A stretch of 38,498 bases of DNA. Source: Gemmatimonadota bacterium. Its GTDB lineage: Bacteria > JAAXHH01. The notes under the pieces were generated by a model, which was not told where the DNA came from, did no database searches, and saw only the letters and a list, made by a program, of their open reading frames with translations. Made by a program: the position numbers and the translations under genes. Of this stretch, positions 21,591-29,772 are shown piece after piece; position 1 is the stretch's first letter, and every line of letters begins with the position of its first letter. The stretch covers positions 1-38,498 of the forward strand of contig VXTP01000020.1 in assembly GCA_009837395.1 (NCBI GenBank). The letters are read 5' to 3'.

Positions 21591-23361
21591 CCTGCCGTAG
21601 AGTCAGCCCGGGCTCGACGAAGAGTGTTTTTTCGCGGGTGAACACGACCTGTCCGGGGCTGCCGTTTTTCATTTTCCGGACGTAACGGCGCTCCGTGTAG
21701 TCCACCGGCACCGTGGTGGATCCCCGGCCCTTGCTATACCATGCCGCCAGGCAGGCCGCTTCGTGGAGGGTCTTTCTGCTCGGCATCTGGGTCTTGTCCT
21801 CCCGCCGCAGGATCACGTGGGAACCGCCGAGGTTCCGCGCATGCAGCCAGATGTCGTCCGGCGCCGCCGATTTCGTCAGCGCTTCGTTCTCCCGGCTGTT
21901 GCGGCCGACGAGCAGCAGGTGTCCACTGGAGGTGAGGTACCTCCTCGGATGGATGTCCTGCCCGGCCTTCTTGCGCGGCCGTTTCGAAGCGCCGGTTTTC
22001 GAAGTGCCGGTTTCGCGGGGCGCCTTGACCAGATCCAGCCTGATGCAGGCTCTGTAAACCTCCTCCAACCTCTCTTCATCGGCGTCGCATCCCAGCTTCG
22101 CGCGGATGCCCGTGACTTCTTCCAGGCGTTTCCGTGCTCGGGCGATGCGTTGGGCCACCGCCTTCCGGCCGTCTCTGGCCTTGCGGGCCTGCCGGAAGTA
22201 CCACCGGGCGTTCTCCGCCGGCGACAGGTTGGGCTTCATGGGAATGGCGACTTCCTCCCGGTCACTGCTGAAGTAGTCTTCGACCAGGGCTTCCGTCGAC
22301 CCCGCTTTCAGCCGGGCCAGGTGAGAGGTGATCAGCTCGCCGAACCGGCGGTATTCTTCTTCCTGTTCCACGTGAACCAGGTCCTTTCCCAGGTTCTCCG
22401 CCAGGCGTTCCAGGCGCCGGATCTCATCGCGCAGGGCCCGCTGCACCTTCTGCAATCGTTGCTTGAACGCTTCTTCGGCCATCCGTTCTTCGTAGAAACG
22501 TTCCACGGCGTTGCTGACGGATTCGTGCCGTTCTACCTGCGCCGCGGGCAGGGAATGGACCGGGACCGCGGAAAGGACGCGGGCCCGGCCGTCCTGCGAT
22601 CTTCCGATGCAGGGCGTCCAGTCCCGTGCCCTCACGCGGCGGACAAATTCCTCCAGGCTCCTCCAGGTCCGGGCGACGCGGTCCTCCCCGTCCGTGTCCG
22701 CAGAGCCCGTCGCGTCCGACAGGCCCGCCCGGGCCAGGACCTCCCGGGCCATATCCCTGGACAGACCCGCGAAGACGGCGGTCAAATGCCGCGCCAGTGC
22801 TTCAGGCGTCTCGAGGCTGTCCGTCCCGGCCAGCAGTTCGCGCGTGGCTTCGCCGAGCGGTGTTTTCTTCATCGGTGGCGGGAACGCGTAGGTCTCGCCG
22901 GGGACCAGTTCCCTTTCCGTGCCCCGGATGCGCCGGAGGGTCTCCAGGATAACGCGGTCCGGATCGGAAAGGAAGACCATGATCCCCCGGTTCCCGATGA
23001 GTTCTGCGATCAGGCGGTAGCGACCGGGGCCCGGTGAGGACCGGCCCCGGCAATGGAGTTGCACCACCCGTTCGAAGGGGGCCACGTCGACCTTCTCCAG
23101 CGTGCCGGGAACGAGATGGTCCCGCAAAACAGCGAGCAGCGCGGACGAGGCCGCGCCTTTCTCCGCACCCTTCTTCACGACATCCGACAGATGTACCCGG
23201 GAGAAACCCGGTTTCACGGAAAGCGATAGCACGCGCCGGCCCGTGCCTGTCTTCAGGACGAGGTCGATTTCCATGGGTGCGTACTGCTCGACGGCCACAA
23301 TCCGCGAACCCTCCAGCTCCCCGCATTCGTCTTTCACGGCCTGTAACACCAGGGCGTCCAT
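21568..23361 (-). CDS. rqcH: NFACT-family ribosome quality control protein (RqcH/Rqc2-like)
   Basis: This 597-aa protein belongs to the family that binds obstructed 50S subunits and recruits tRNA-Ala to add C-terminal alanine tails. The order is an NFACT-N domain (residues 1 to about 170), helix-hairpin-helix, a long coiled coil (about 290-420, with RLQKVQRALRDEIRRLERLAE) and an NFACT-R domain from about 502 (DDIWLHARNLGGSHVIL ... VPVDYTERRYVRK). By my alignment to B. subtilis RqcH, the key Asp97-Arg98 pair is Glu97-Arg98 here. The ATG at 23361 has GGATGGAG upstream; a longer start at 23481 would add 40 non-family residues. It is monocistronic and divergent from yicC. Confidence 0.92.
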   Translation of the reverse strand: MDALVLQAVKDECGELEGSRIVAVEQYAPMEIDLVLKTGTGRRVLSLSVKPGFSRVHLSDVVKKGAEKGAASSALLAVLRDHLVPGTLEKVDVAPFERVVQLHCRGRSSPGPGRYRLIAELIGNRGIMVFLSDPDRVILETLRRIRGTERELVPGETYAFPPPMKKTPLGEATRELLAGTDSLETPEALARHLTAVFAGLSRDMAREVLARAGLSDATGSADTDGEDRVARTWRSLEEFVRRVRARDWTPCIGRSQDGRARVLSAVPVHSLPAAQVERHESVSNAVERFYEERMAEEAFKQRLQKVQRALRDEIRRLERLAENLGKDLVHVEQEEEYRRFGELITSHLARLKAGSTEALVEDYFSSDREEVAIPMKPNLSPAENARWYFRQARKARDGRKAVAQRIARARKRLEEVTGIRAKLGCDADEERLEEVYRACIRLDLVKAPRETGTSKTGASKRPRKKAGQDIHPRRYLTSSGHLLLVGRNSRENEALTKSAAPDDIWLHARNLGGSHVILRREDKTQMPSRKTLHEAACLAAWYSKGRGSTTVPVDYTERRYVRKMKNGSPGQVVFTREKTLFVEPGLTLRQADAPGTA

Positions 23362-23447
23362 GCCTGCTCCATCCTGATTCCGGTTCCGGTGCGATCTCGA
23401 TACGATGACGTTCCGCGGCGTCGGGACCGCCGCGTTCCGCCTTTTCG

Positions 23448-23474
23448 ATAATATAACGGCACCGGTTGCGTCAA
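23448..23474 (-). promoter_or_regulatory. Candidate promoter of the rqcH-like gene
   Basis: On the minus strand TTGACG (469-474) and TATTAT (448-453) are separated by 15 nt, slightly short. It lies about 90 nt before the ATG in an A/T-rich patch of otherwise GC-rich sequence. Confidence 0.5.
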
Positions 23475-23515
23475 GGGTCATGAATCTTCTTTTCGGCGTG
23501 CCCGGGGCGTGCCCG

Positions 23516-23559
23516 GGGTGTTCCGTAGGCTTGCCGAGGGTGTTCCGTGGGCTTGCCCG
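23516..23559. repeat. Two tandem 22-bp repeats flanked by GCGTGCCCGG units
   Basis: GGGTGTTCCGTAGGCTTGCC(GA) at 23516-23537 is followed by a close copy at 23538-23559, flanked on both sides by shorter GGCGTGCCCGG copies. Together with the two divergent promoters this fills the 325-nt gene-free stretch 23362-23686; no gene is seen there. Confidence 0.75.
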
Positions 23560-23610
23560 GGGCGTGCCCGGAAGGGGAAGGAAAGCCGCCGGGCGACCGC
23601 CAATATGTTA

Positions 23611-23639
23611 TTGACAAATCGCCGTTTAGCGTGTATTTT
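23611..23639 (+). promoter_or_regulatory. Sigma-70-type promoter of the yicC-rnhB gene run
   Basis: Perfect TTGACA (23611-23616), 17-nt spacer, TATTTT (23634-23639). Transcription would start about 40 nt upstream of yicC. No other clear promoter was found in the following 15 kb, so this may drive much of the 18-gene run, though internal promoters could be hidden in coding sequence. Confidence 0.8.
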
Positions 23640-23686
23640 CATGTTTCTTGGAAACAGGCCGATCAACGGGGATTCAGGGGCTTTGA

Positions 23687-24565
23687 ATGATATGCAGCAT
23701 GACTGGATACGGCGCCGGGGAATCCGACCTCGCCGGCGTCCGCACCGTCGTCGAACTGCGTTCGGTTAACGGCCGGTTCTGCGACATCGCGGTAAGGCTG
23801 CCGAAGTCTCTGGGTTCGCTGGAAGGCCGCGTGCGCGCGTACGTGCAGGACCACGTGACGCGGGGCAACGTTTCCGTATCCGTCCGGTGCGACGACGGCG
23901 ATGCCGCCGCCCACGGTATACGGATCGACGCGGAGGCCGGAAGGAAGTACTGCGACGCGCTGAGGCAGATCAAGGACGAGCTCGGCGTATCGGGCGAGGT
24001 CACCCTCGAAATGGTCGCCGCCTACCCGGGCCTGGTGACGCCGGAAGCCGACGAAGTCGACCCGGCCGAACGCTGGAAGGGTATCGAGGCCGCCCTCGAG
24101 CGTGCGCTCGCCGCCTTCAAGGACATGAAGCGAAACGAAGGGAAGGCGCTCGAAACCGACCTGCGCGGCAGGATCCAGGCCATTCAGGCCTTGCTGGGGT
24201 CGATCGAGGAGCGGGCGCCGGACCGGGTGGCCGAGTACCGGGAACGCCTGCGCCATCGGATCGACGGCCTGCTCGACGATGGACCGGTCGATCCGCAGCG
24301 CGTGGCCATGGAGGTCACCCTGTTTGCGGAACGGAGCGACGTGACCGAGGAATGCGTCCGCATGGACGCCCATTGCGGCGCTTTTTTGGAAGCGCTGGGG
24401 GACGATGGGAGTCCGGGCAGGCGCCTCAATTTCCTCATCCAGGAAATGAACCGGGAGATCAATACCATCGGTTCCAAGGGCAACGATACGGAAATCAGCC
24501 ATTCCGTCATCCAGGCCAAGGAAGAGTTGGAGAAAGTCCGCGAACAGGTACAGAACATTGAGTGA
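23687..24565 (+). CDS. yicC: YicC-family endoribonuclease
   Basis: A 292-aa protein of the YicC/YloC family, shown in E. coli and B. subtilis to be an endoribonuclease. The N-terminal MICSMTGYGAGESDLAG and VELRSVNGRFCDI are diagnostic, and the C-terminal GRRLNFLIQEMNREINTIGSKGND segment is the conserved DUF1732 end. Full length for the family. It directly precedes gmk with an 8-nt overlap, the usual arrangement of yicC-gmk-rpoZ in many bacteria. Confidence 0.95.
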   Translation: MICSMTGYGAGESDLAGVRTVVELRSVNGRFCDIAVRLPKSLGSLEGRVRAYVQDHVTRGNVSVSVRCDDGDAAAHGIRIDAEAGRKYCDALRQIKDELGVSGEVTLEMVAAYPGLVTPEADEVDPAERWKGIEAALERALAAFKDMKRNEGKALETDLRGRIQAIQALLGSIEERAPDRVAEYRERLRHRIDGLLDDGPVDPQRVAMEVTLFAERSDVTEECVRMDAHCGAFLEALGDDGSPGRRLNFLIQEMNREINTIGSKGNDTEISHSVIQAKEELEKVREQVQNIE

Positions 24566-25181
24566 ATCCGTCGCGCCCGGCCTGACGGAGGCAAAGGGGT
24601 TCTGCCTGGTCCTCTCCGCGCCGTCGGGTACGGGAAAGACCACGATCGGCGAGTTGCTTACGACCGGAGACCCGACCATCGTCCGGTCCGTATCCATGAC
24701 GACCCGGAAGAAGCGGCCGACCGAGCAGGACGGGATCGATTACCAGTTTGTCAGCGCGGAGGAATTCAAGGAGAAGATACGCCAGGGCGCCTTTCTCGAA
24801 TGGGCGGAAGTCTACGACGGCGTGCTGTACGGCACCCCCAGGGACGCCGTCGAACGCGTCATCCGGTCCGGGGGCGTGGCCCTGCTGGTCATCGACGTCC
24901 AGGGCGGAGGAGCCGTCAAGGCCATATTTCCGGAGGCCGTTCTCGTTTTCCTGATACCGCCTTCCCTGGACAGCCTGTCGCGGCGGTTGAAACAGCGCGG
25001 CCTGGAAACGGACGAACAGATCCGTAAGCGATTGGAAAAGGCGCGCACCGAGATGAAGTATCTGCCCGCGTATGACTACGGGGTCGACAATGAAGATGGC
25101 AAGCAGCAGTCCACCGTTGACGCCATTCGGGGGATCATAGCCGCCGAACGGCGTCGCATCAGCCGATGGGAGCAGTCATGA
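24558..25181 (+). CDS. gmk: Guanylate kinase
   Basis: The 207-aa product phosphorylates GMP/dGMP. It has the P-loop LSAPSGTGKTTIGE, RSVSMTTRKKRPTEQDGIDYQFVS for GMP binding, EWAEVYDGVLYGTP and LVIDVQGGGAVK. The start is a TTG at 24558 inside the yicC end, with AGGT about 10 nt upstream; no in-frame ATG exists before the P-loop, so a non-ATG start is required. It overlaps rpoZ by ATGA, which ties it to the transcription gene cluster common in bacteria. Confidence 0.95.
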   Translation: MSESVAPGLTEAKGFCLVLSAPSGTGKTTIGELLTTGDPTIVRSVSMTTRKKRPTEQDGIDYQFVSAEEFKEKIRQGAFLEWAEVYDGVLYGTPRDAVERVIRSGGVALLVIDVQGGGAVKAIFPEAVLVFLIPPSLDSLSRRLKQRGLETDEQIRKRLEKARTEMKYLPAYDYGVDNEDGKQQSTVDAIRGIIAAERRRISRWEQS

Positions 25182-25420
25182 ACGCCACCAAATCGACACA
25201 GTACATTTCCCAGGAGCGCATGAGGGACGTCGCGGAAAATATCTACGAGGCCGTCATGGTTACGGCCATGGAGGCGCGGCGAATCAACCTCCACAACAAG
25301 ATGCTGGGCACGCAGGACGACCGCGCCGAGAAAGTGACGTCCCAGGCGCTGGACCGGTTGCTCGGCAATGAGCTGAACTACGACTACCAGCCGGCCGAGG
25401 AAGACGAGGCCGTGGAGTAA
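25178..25420 (+). CDS. rpoZ: RNA polymerase omega subunit
   Basis: An 80-aa RpoZ/RPB6-type subunit that stabilises beta-prime. The core is NIYEAVMVTAMEARRINLHN, the equivalent of the R(F/Y)ELVLVAAxRAR segment, followed by the (E)KVTSQALDRLLGNEL helix and an acidic tail. The ATG at 25178 overlaps the gmk stop and has GGGAG just upstream; an ATG at 25166 would add four residues. Context yicC-gmk-rpoZ-coaBC supports the call as much as the short sequence does. Confidence 0.9.
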   Translation: MNATKSTQYISQERMRDVAENIYEAVMVTAMEARRINLHNKMLGTQDDRAEKVTSQALDRLLGNELNYDYQPAEEDEAVE

Positions 25421-25428
25421 GGCAGCGG

Positions 25429-25460
25429 TTTTCGATGTCCAGGAGTTTTCGATGTCCAGG
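25429..25460. repeat. 15-bp duplication spanning the coaBC start
   Basis: TTTTCGATGTCCAGG occurs at 25429-25443 and again at 25446-25460, separated by AG. The first copy provides CAGGAG as the Shine-Dalgarno for the ATG in the second copy; its own ATG is out of frame. Confidence 0.9.
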
Positions 25461-26669
25461 TTGAAAGGACGCCGGATCGTCCTCGGCGTGACCGGCAGCA
25501 TATCGGCCTACAAGGCGGCCGAAGTAGTCCGCGGACTGGTCCGGGAAGAGGCGGACGTGCGGGTGGTTATGACCCGCGAAGCCGGCGCCTTCGTCGGCGC
25601 CGTAACATTCAGCGCGCTGACCGGGCATCCCGTGGCCGTCGAGCAGTTTCCCGATACCGGGATGGCCGGTGAAGAACACGTCGACCTCGCGGTCTGGGCC
25701 GATACGGTGGCCATCGCGCCTGCCACGGCCAATATGATCGGCAAGATGGCGAACGGGCTGGGCGACGACCTGCTTTCCACCGTGATGCTGGCCTGCGAAG
25801 CGCCCTGCTGCCTGGCGCCCGCCATGAATTTCCGCATGTGGAGAAACGAGGCCGTCCAGTCGAATCTCGACCGTCTCAGGAGCAGGGGCGTTCACGTCAT
25901 CGAACCGGAATTCGGCCTGCTGGCCAACGGCGAAGAGGGGGACGGGAGGCTGGCGGCGCCTGAGCAGATCGTGGAAGCGGTCGCCATCCTTGCCGATCCC
26001 GACCATGACCTGGCCGGATGCAACGTGCTGGTGAGCGCCGGCCCCACGGCGGAGGACATCGATCCCGTCCGGTGCGTCACGAACCGCTCCAGCGGAAAGA
26101 TGGGTTACGCCCTCGCAAGGGCCGCGGCCCGGCGCGGCGCGTCGGTCACGCTCGTAGCGGGACCCACGCACCTCCAGGATCCTTACGGGGTCGCCGTGGA
26201 ACACGTCCGGACCGCAGGTGAAATGCGCGAAGCCGTTCTGGCCAACCGCGAAGGCCAGCATGCCGTGATCATGGCGGCGGCCGTGGCGGACTACCGGCCG
26301 GGCGACCAGTCCCCCCGGAAGACGAAGAAGACGGAGGAACGTCTTACGCTGGAAATGACGCGGACCACCGATATTCTCGCGGAAGTGGCCGCCGACCGGC
26401 CGCCCGTGCTGATCGGCTTTGCCGCGGAGACCCATGACGGTCTCGACTACGCGCGCCGGAAGCGGTCGGACAAGGACCTGGACCTGGTGGTCTACAACGA
26501 CCTCACCACCGAGGGCGCCGGGTTCGAGACGGATACGAACATCGTCACCCTGATACACCGCGACGGCCGCGAGGAATCCCTGCCCCTGCAATCCAAGTCC
26601 GACGTGGCGGACCGCGTCATGGACGAAGTCGCCGCCCTGCTGAGAAACCGGGAAGTCGTTCCCGCATGA
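25452..26669 (+). CDS. coaBC: Bifunctional CoaBC (phosphopantothenoylcysteine synthetase/decarboxylase)
   Basis: A 405-aa cytoplasmic enzyme of coenzyme A synthesis. Residues 1 to about 185 are the flavin-dependent CoaC part: GVTGSISAYKAAE, catalytic His76 in EEHVDLAVWAD and PAMNFRMW. The substrate clamp reads LLANGEEGDGRL, with Asn159 where E. coli has the essential Cys158. The CoaB half follows with VSAGPTAEDIDPVRCVTNRSSGKMG, AAVADYRP and GFAAET. Both halves are intact in frame. The start is supported by CAGGAG 6 nt upstream; the 3' end overlaps udg by ATGA. Confidence 0.95.
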   Translation: MSRLKGRRIVLGVTGSISAYKAAEVVRGLVREEADVRVVMTREAGAFVGAVTFSALTGHPVAVEQFPDTGMAGEEHVDLAVWADTVAIAPATANMIGKMANGLGDDLLSTVMLACEAPCCLAPAMNFRMWRNEAVQSNLDRLRSRGVHVIEPEFGLLANGEEGDGRLAAPEQIVEAVAILADPDHDLAGCNVLVSAGPTAEDIDPVRCVTNRSSGKMGYALARAAARRGASVTLVAGPTHLQDPYGVAVEHVRTAGEMREAVLANREGQHAVIMAAAVADYRPGDQSPRKTKKTEERLTLEMTRTTDILAEVAADRPPVLIGFAAETHDGLDYARRKRSDKDLDLVVYNDLTTEGAGFETDTNIVTLIHRDGREESLPLQSKSDVADRVMDEVAALLRNREVVPA

Positions 26670-27595
26670 AAACGCAAGCGTCGCTGTCCGACCTGATACG
26701 CCAGACCGTCGAGGCCGTGAGGCAGGAAGAAGAGCAGGGTCTCGAATCGCTCTACCTGCCGGAGGGCCTGGACGGGGCGCTTCCGCTGCCGGAGCGGAGT
26801 GGGCTCGAACGGCCCGAAGGTCCCGGTCAATCCGTGCTGCCCGGCCAACCTGCCGGAGCCGGCCAACCTGCCGGAGCCGGGCAACCTGCCGGGACCGGAC
26901 GGGCGGCCCAACCAGCCCAGTCAGGCCAGTCGGGCCAGTCGGTCCAGTCAGCCCAGTCGGCCCAGTCGGCCCAGTCGGCCCAGTCGGCCCAGTCGGCACA
27001 GGTATCGTCCCTCGAGGCCCTGTATGCGAAATACCATCGCTGCACGGCCTGCGCGCTGGGATTCAAGCGAAAGCACTTCGTATTCGGATCCGGGAACGAG
27101 CACGCCGACGTGATGTTCGTGGGCGAAGCGCCCGGCGCCCAGGAAGACGAACAGGGCCAGCCCTTCGTGGGGCAGGCGGGAAAACTGCTGACCCGCATCC
27201 TGAACGCCATCGATTTCACCCGGGACGAGGTGTACATCACCAACATCCTGAAATGCCGGCCGCCGAACAACCGCGACCCGATGCCCGAAGAGATCGACGC
27301 ATGCGACGCCATCCTGAAGGAGCAGATCCGGCTCGTCCGGCCCCGGCTGATCTGCGCCCTCGGCCGCGTCGCGGCCCAGGCCCTGCTCAAACAGAACAGT
27401 TCGATCCGAGCGTTGCGGGGCAGGTTCCACGACTATCACGGCATCAAACTGCTGGTGACGTACCACCCCTCCGGCCTGCTGCGCAATGCGGCTTACAAGC
27501 GGCCGACCTGGGAAGACGTGCAGCTGTTGCGGAAGGAATACGACCGCATCGTGCAGTCCGATGCGCAGGCGACCCCGGGAACTGAGGTCTCATGA
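26666..27595 (+). CDS. udg: Family 4 uracil-DNA glycosylase (Fe-S type) with repeat linker
   Basis: This 309-aa enzyme removes uracil from DNA. The catalytic part starts near residue 115: YHRCTACALG with two cluster cysteines, FVGEAPGAQEDEQGQPFVGQAGKLL, ITNILKCRPPNNRDPMPEEIDAC with the other two cysteines, and YHPSGLLRN. Four cysteines fit a 4Fe-4S cluster. The N-terminal 60 residues resemble a helical segment found in many bacterial members. Residues 60-110 are a Gln/Ser/Ala/Gly repeat linker of variable-looking copy number. It sits between coaBC and dnaB with ATGA overlaps on both sides. Confidence 0.93.
   Translation: MKTQASLSDLIRQTVEAVRQEEEQGLESLYLPEGLDGALPLPERSGLERPEGPGQSVLPGQPAGAGQPAGAGQPAGTGRAAQPAQSGQSGQSVQSAQSAQSAQSAQSAQSAQVSSLEALYAKYHRCTACALGFKRKHFVFGSGNEHADVMFVGEAPGAQEDEQGQPFVGQAGKLLTRILNAIDFTRDEVYITNILKCRPPNNRDPMPEEIDACDAILKEQIRLVRPRLICALGRVAAQALLKQNSSIRALRGRFHDYHGIKLLVTYHPSGLLRNAAYKRPTWEDVQLLRKEYDRIVQSDAQATPGTEVS
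26843..26997 (+). repeat. Tandem repeats in the udg linker (18-bp and 9-bp units)
   Basis: Three 18-bp units of GGCCAACCTGCCGGAGCC type (26843-26896, encoding QPAGAG) are followed by about nine 9-bp units of CCCAGTCGG type (to 26997, encoding SAQ), the last five almost identical. All are multiples of 3, so copy-number change keeps the frame. Confidence 0.93.
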
Positions 27596-28953
27596 ACAGC
27601 CAGAGCGACGGGGCGGAACGACTTCCGCCACAGGCCGTGGAAGCGGAGGCGGCTGTCCTGGGCGCCATGCTGCTGGAGCAGGACGCCATATCGATCGCCC
27701 TCGAGATCCTCGACGATACCGCGTTCTACCGTGATGCGCACCGCAAGATCTTCAGCGCCATCATTGCCCTGTACGACCGGAACGAACCCACCGACGTGAT
27801 CACGCTGAGCGAAGAACTGGAGAAGCGGCACGAACTGCCCGCCGTGGGGGGATCGTTCTACCTGGTCGGCCTGACGGAGGGCGTTTCGACGGCGGCCAAC
27901 GTGGAATACCACGCCCGTATCGTGCACGAGAAGTCCCAGGGGCGCAAGCTGATCAACGTGGCGACCCAGATCGCCTCCCGGGCCTATGAATCGTCGGAAG
28001 ACACCGCGGAACTGCTGGACGACGCCGAGCGGATGGTATTCTCCCTGTCCCAGCGCGACGCCCGCCGCGGTTTCACCCAGCTCAATCCCATTCTGCACGA
28101 CACCTTCGAGAATATCGAGAAGCTGCACGAGCAGGACACCACCGTGACCGGCGTCCCCACGGGCTTTACCCGGCTGGACGAGATGACCGCCGGCTTCCAG
28201 CGGGGGGACCTGGTCATCATCGCGGCCCGGCCGGCCATGGGGAAGACGGCCCTCTGCCTGAACATCATCCGCCACGTCGCGGTGGAGGCCGGAATCGGCG
28301 TCGGACTCTTCAGCCTCGAGATGACCAGCCACCAGCTGGCCCAGCGGATGTTGTGCAGCGAGGCACGGGTGGATTCCCACCTGATGCGCACCGGCCGGCT
28401 GCCGGGAGACGCGTGGTCGAACCTGAGCATCGCGGTGGGGGCCCTCGCCACCGCGCCGGTGTACATCGACGAGACCCCGGCGTTGTCGGTCACCGAAATG
28501 CGTTCCCGGGCGCGCAGACTGATGTCCGAGCATGACGACATCGGCCTGCTGGCCGTCGACTACATGCAGCTCATGCGGGGACCGAGCGACGCGGAGAACA
28601 GGCAACAGGAGATCTCCGCCATCTCCCGGAACCTGAAGGCCCTGGCCAAGGAGCTGGACGTTCCGATCGTCGCGCTGTCGCAGCTTTCCAGGGCGGTGGA
28701 GACCCGCGGCGGGGACGGCCGGCCCCAGCTGTCGGACCTGAGGGAATCGGGCGCGATCGAGCAGGACGCCGACGTGGTGCTGTTCATCTACCGGCCCGTC
28801 CGTTACGCAGAAGACGAGGAACAGGACCAGAACCAGGCGGAAATCATCATCGGCAAGCAGCGAAACGGTCCCGTCGGTACGGTGGACCTTATCTTCGTGG
28901 ACCGTTTCGCCCGTTTCGAGAATCCGGATCTCTATCACGAAGACCCGGGCTGA
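27592..28953 (+). CDS. dnaB: Replicative DNA helicase
   Basis: The 453-aa hexameric 5'-3' helicase of the replisome. The N-terminal domain begins PPQAVEAEAAVLGAMLLEQDAI; the RecA-like domain has PTGFTRLDEMTAGFQRGDLVIIAARPAMGKTAL (Walker A), GLFSLEMTSHQLAQRML, LLAVDYMQLMRG (Walker B), SQLSRAVETR and SDLRESGAIEQDADVV. The length excludes an intein. It overlaps udg by ATGA. The residual spacer to the next gene is 33 nt without a terminator. Confidence 0.98.
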   Translation: MNSQSDGAERLPPQAVEAEAAVLGAMLLEQDAISIALEILDDTAFYRDAHRKIFSAIIALYDRNEPTDVITLSEELEKRHELPAVGGSFYLVGLTEGVSTAANVEYHARIVHEKSQGRKLINVATQIASRAYESSEDTAELLDDAERMVFSLSQRDARRGFTQLNPILHDTFENIEKLHEQDTTVTGVPTGFTRLDEMTAGFQRGDLVIIAARPAMGKTALCLNIIRHVAVEAGIGVGLFSLEMTSHQLAQRMLCSEARVDSHLMRTGRLPGDAWSNLSIAVGALATAPVYIDETPALSVTEMRSRARRLMSEHDDIGLLAVDYMQLMRGPSDAENRQQEISAISRNLKALAKELDVPIVALSQLSRAVETRGGDGRPQLSDLRESGAIEQDADVVLFIYRPVRYAEDEEQDQNQAEIIIGKQRNGPVGTVDLIFVDRFARFENPDLYHEDPG

Positions 28954-28986
28954 CCGTTCTTCCCGCGTTACGTTCTCTACTCGCTC

Positions 28987-29733
28987 ATGATCGAAATCGT
29001 ACACCTGAGAAAAGCCTTCGGGAAACCGGTGCTGACGGACGTCAACCTGACCATCGAGTCCGGGGAGACCATGGTCATCATCGGCCGGAGCGGATGCGGC
29101 AAGAGCGTGCTGCTCAAGCACATTACGGGATTGCTGCATCCGGACGGCGGCACGCTGCTGGTGAACGGCAGGGACGTGACCAGGCTGTACGGCACGGAGC
29201 TGGACGAAATCCGCAAGCGCTTCGGTTTCCTGTTCCAGGGCGGCGCCCTCTTCGATTCCATGACCGTGGGCGAGAACGTGGGGATCGGCCTGAAAGTACA
29301 CACCGACCGGACCGAGGCGGAGATCGGCGAGCGGGTCCGGACCTGCCTCCAGATGGTCGGCCTTTCCGACGTGGAGGAACAGAAGCCGGCGGAGCTTTCG
29401 GGCGGCATGCGCAAGAGAGTGGGACTCGCCAGGGCGATCGCCATGAATCCGGAATACATCCTATACGACGAGCCCACCACGGGCCTGGATCCCATCATGG
29501 CGGACATCATCAACGACCTGATCCTGGACATGAACCAGCGGCTGTCGGTGACGGCGATCGCGGTGACCCACGACATGATCAGCGCGTACAAGATCGCGGA
29601 CCGCATCGCCATGCTCCACGACGGGGTGATCCACATGGTGGGGACCCCGGACGAGATCCGGAACTGCGACGACGCGCTGGTGCAACAGTTCATCCAGGGC
29701 CGCGGCGAGGGCCCCATCAAATCGCTGGAATAG
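28987..29733 (+). CDS. ABC transporter ATPase, MlaF/Ttg2A-like
   Basis: A 248-aa ABC ATPase with Walker A IGRSGCGKSVLLKH, Q-loop FLFQGGALFDSMTV, signature ELSGGMRKRVGLARAI, Walker B YILYDEPTTGLDP and the switch His in AVTHDM. GGALFDSMTVxENV and GGMRKRVGLARAIA are typical of the MlaF group that moves phospholipids between membranes with a MlaE permease and MlaD. No permease or MCE-domain gene is next to it, so partners must be encoded elsewhere. Possible alternatives are other lipid or organic-solvent resistance transporters. It lies between dnaB and tgt, spaced by 33 and 39 nt. Confidence 0.88.
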   Translation: MIEIVHLRKAFGKPVLTDVNLTIESGETMVIIGRSGCGKSVLLKHITGLLHPDGGTLLVNGRDVTRLYGTELDEIRKRFGFLFQGGALFDSMTVGENVGIGLKVHTDRTEAEIGERVRTCLQMVGLSDVEEQKPAELSGGMRKRVGLARAIAMNPEYILYDEPTTGLDPIMADIINDLILDMNQRLSVTAIAVTHDMISAYKIADRIAMLHDGVIHMVGTPDEIRNCDDALVQQFIQGRGEGPIKSLE

Positions 29734-29772
29734 TCATGGATCATTCGACAGGAGGACCGCGGGTCTCGCGCT

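Noticed and set aside
23516-23575. Possible small RNA or terminator in the GC-rich repeat before yicC
   Set aside because: The repeats are direct rather than inverted, no T-run follows, and no promoter points into them.
27493-29301. 602-codon minus-strand frame opposite udg, dnaB and the ABC ATPase
   Set aside because: It spans three clear genes on the other strand and has no recognisable family features. Similar long antisense frames opposite coaBC/udg (25284-26999) and aroF (18480-19622) were rejected for the same reason.
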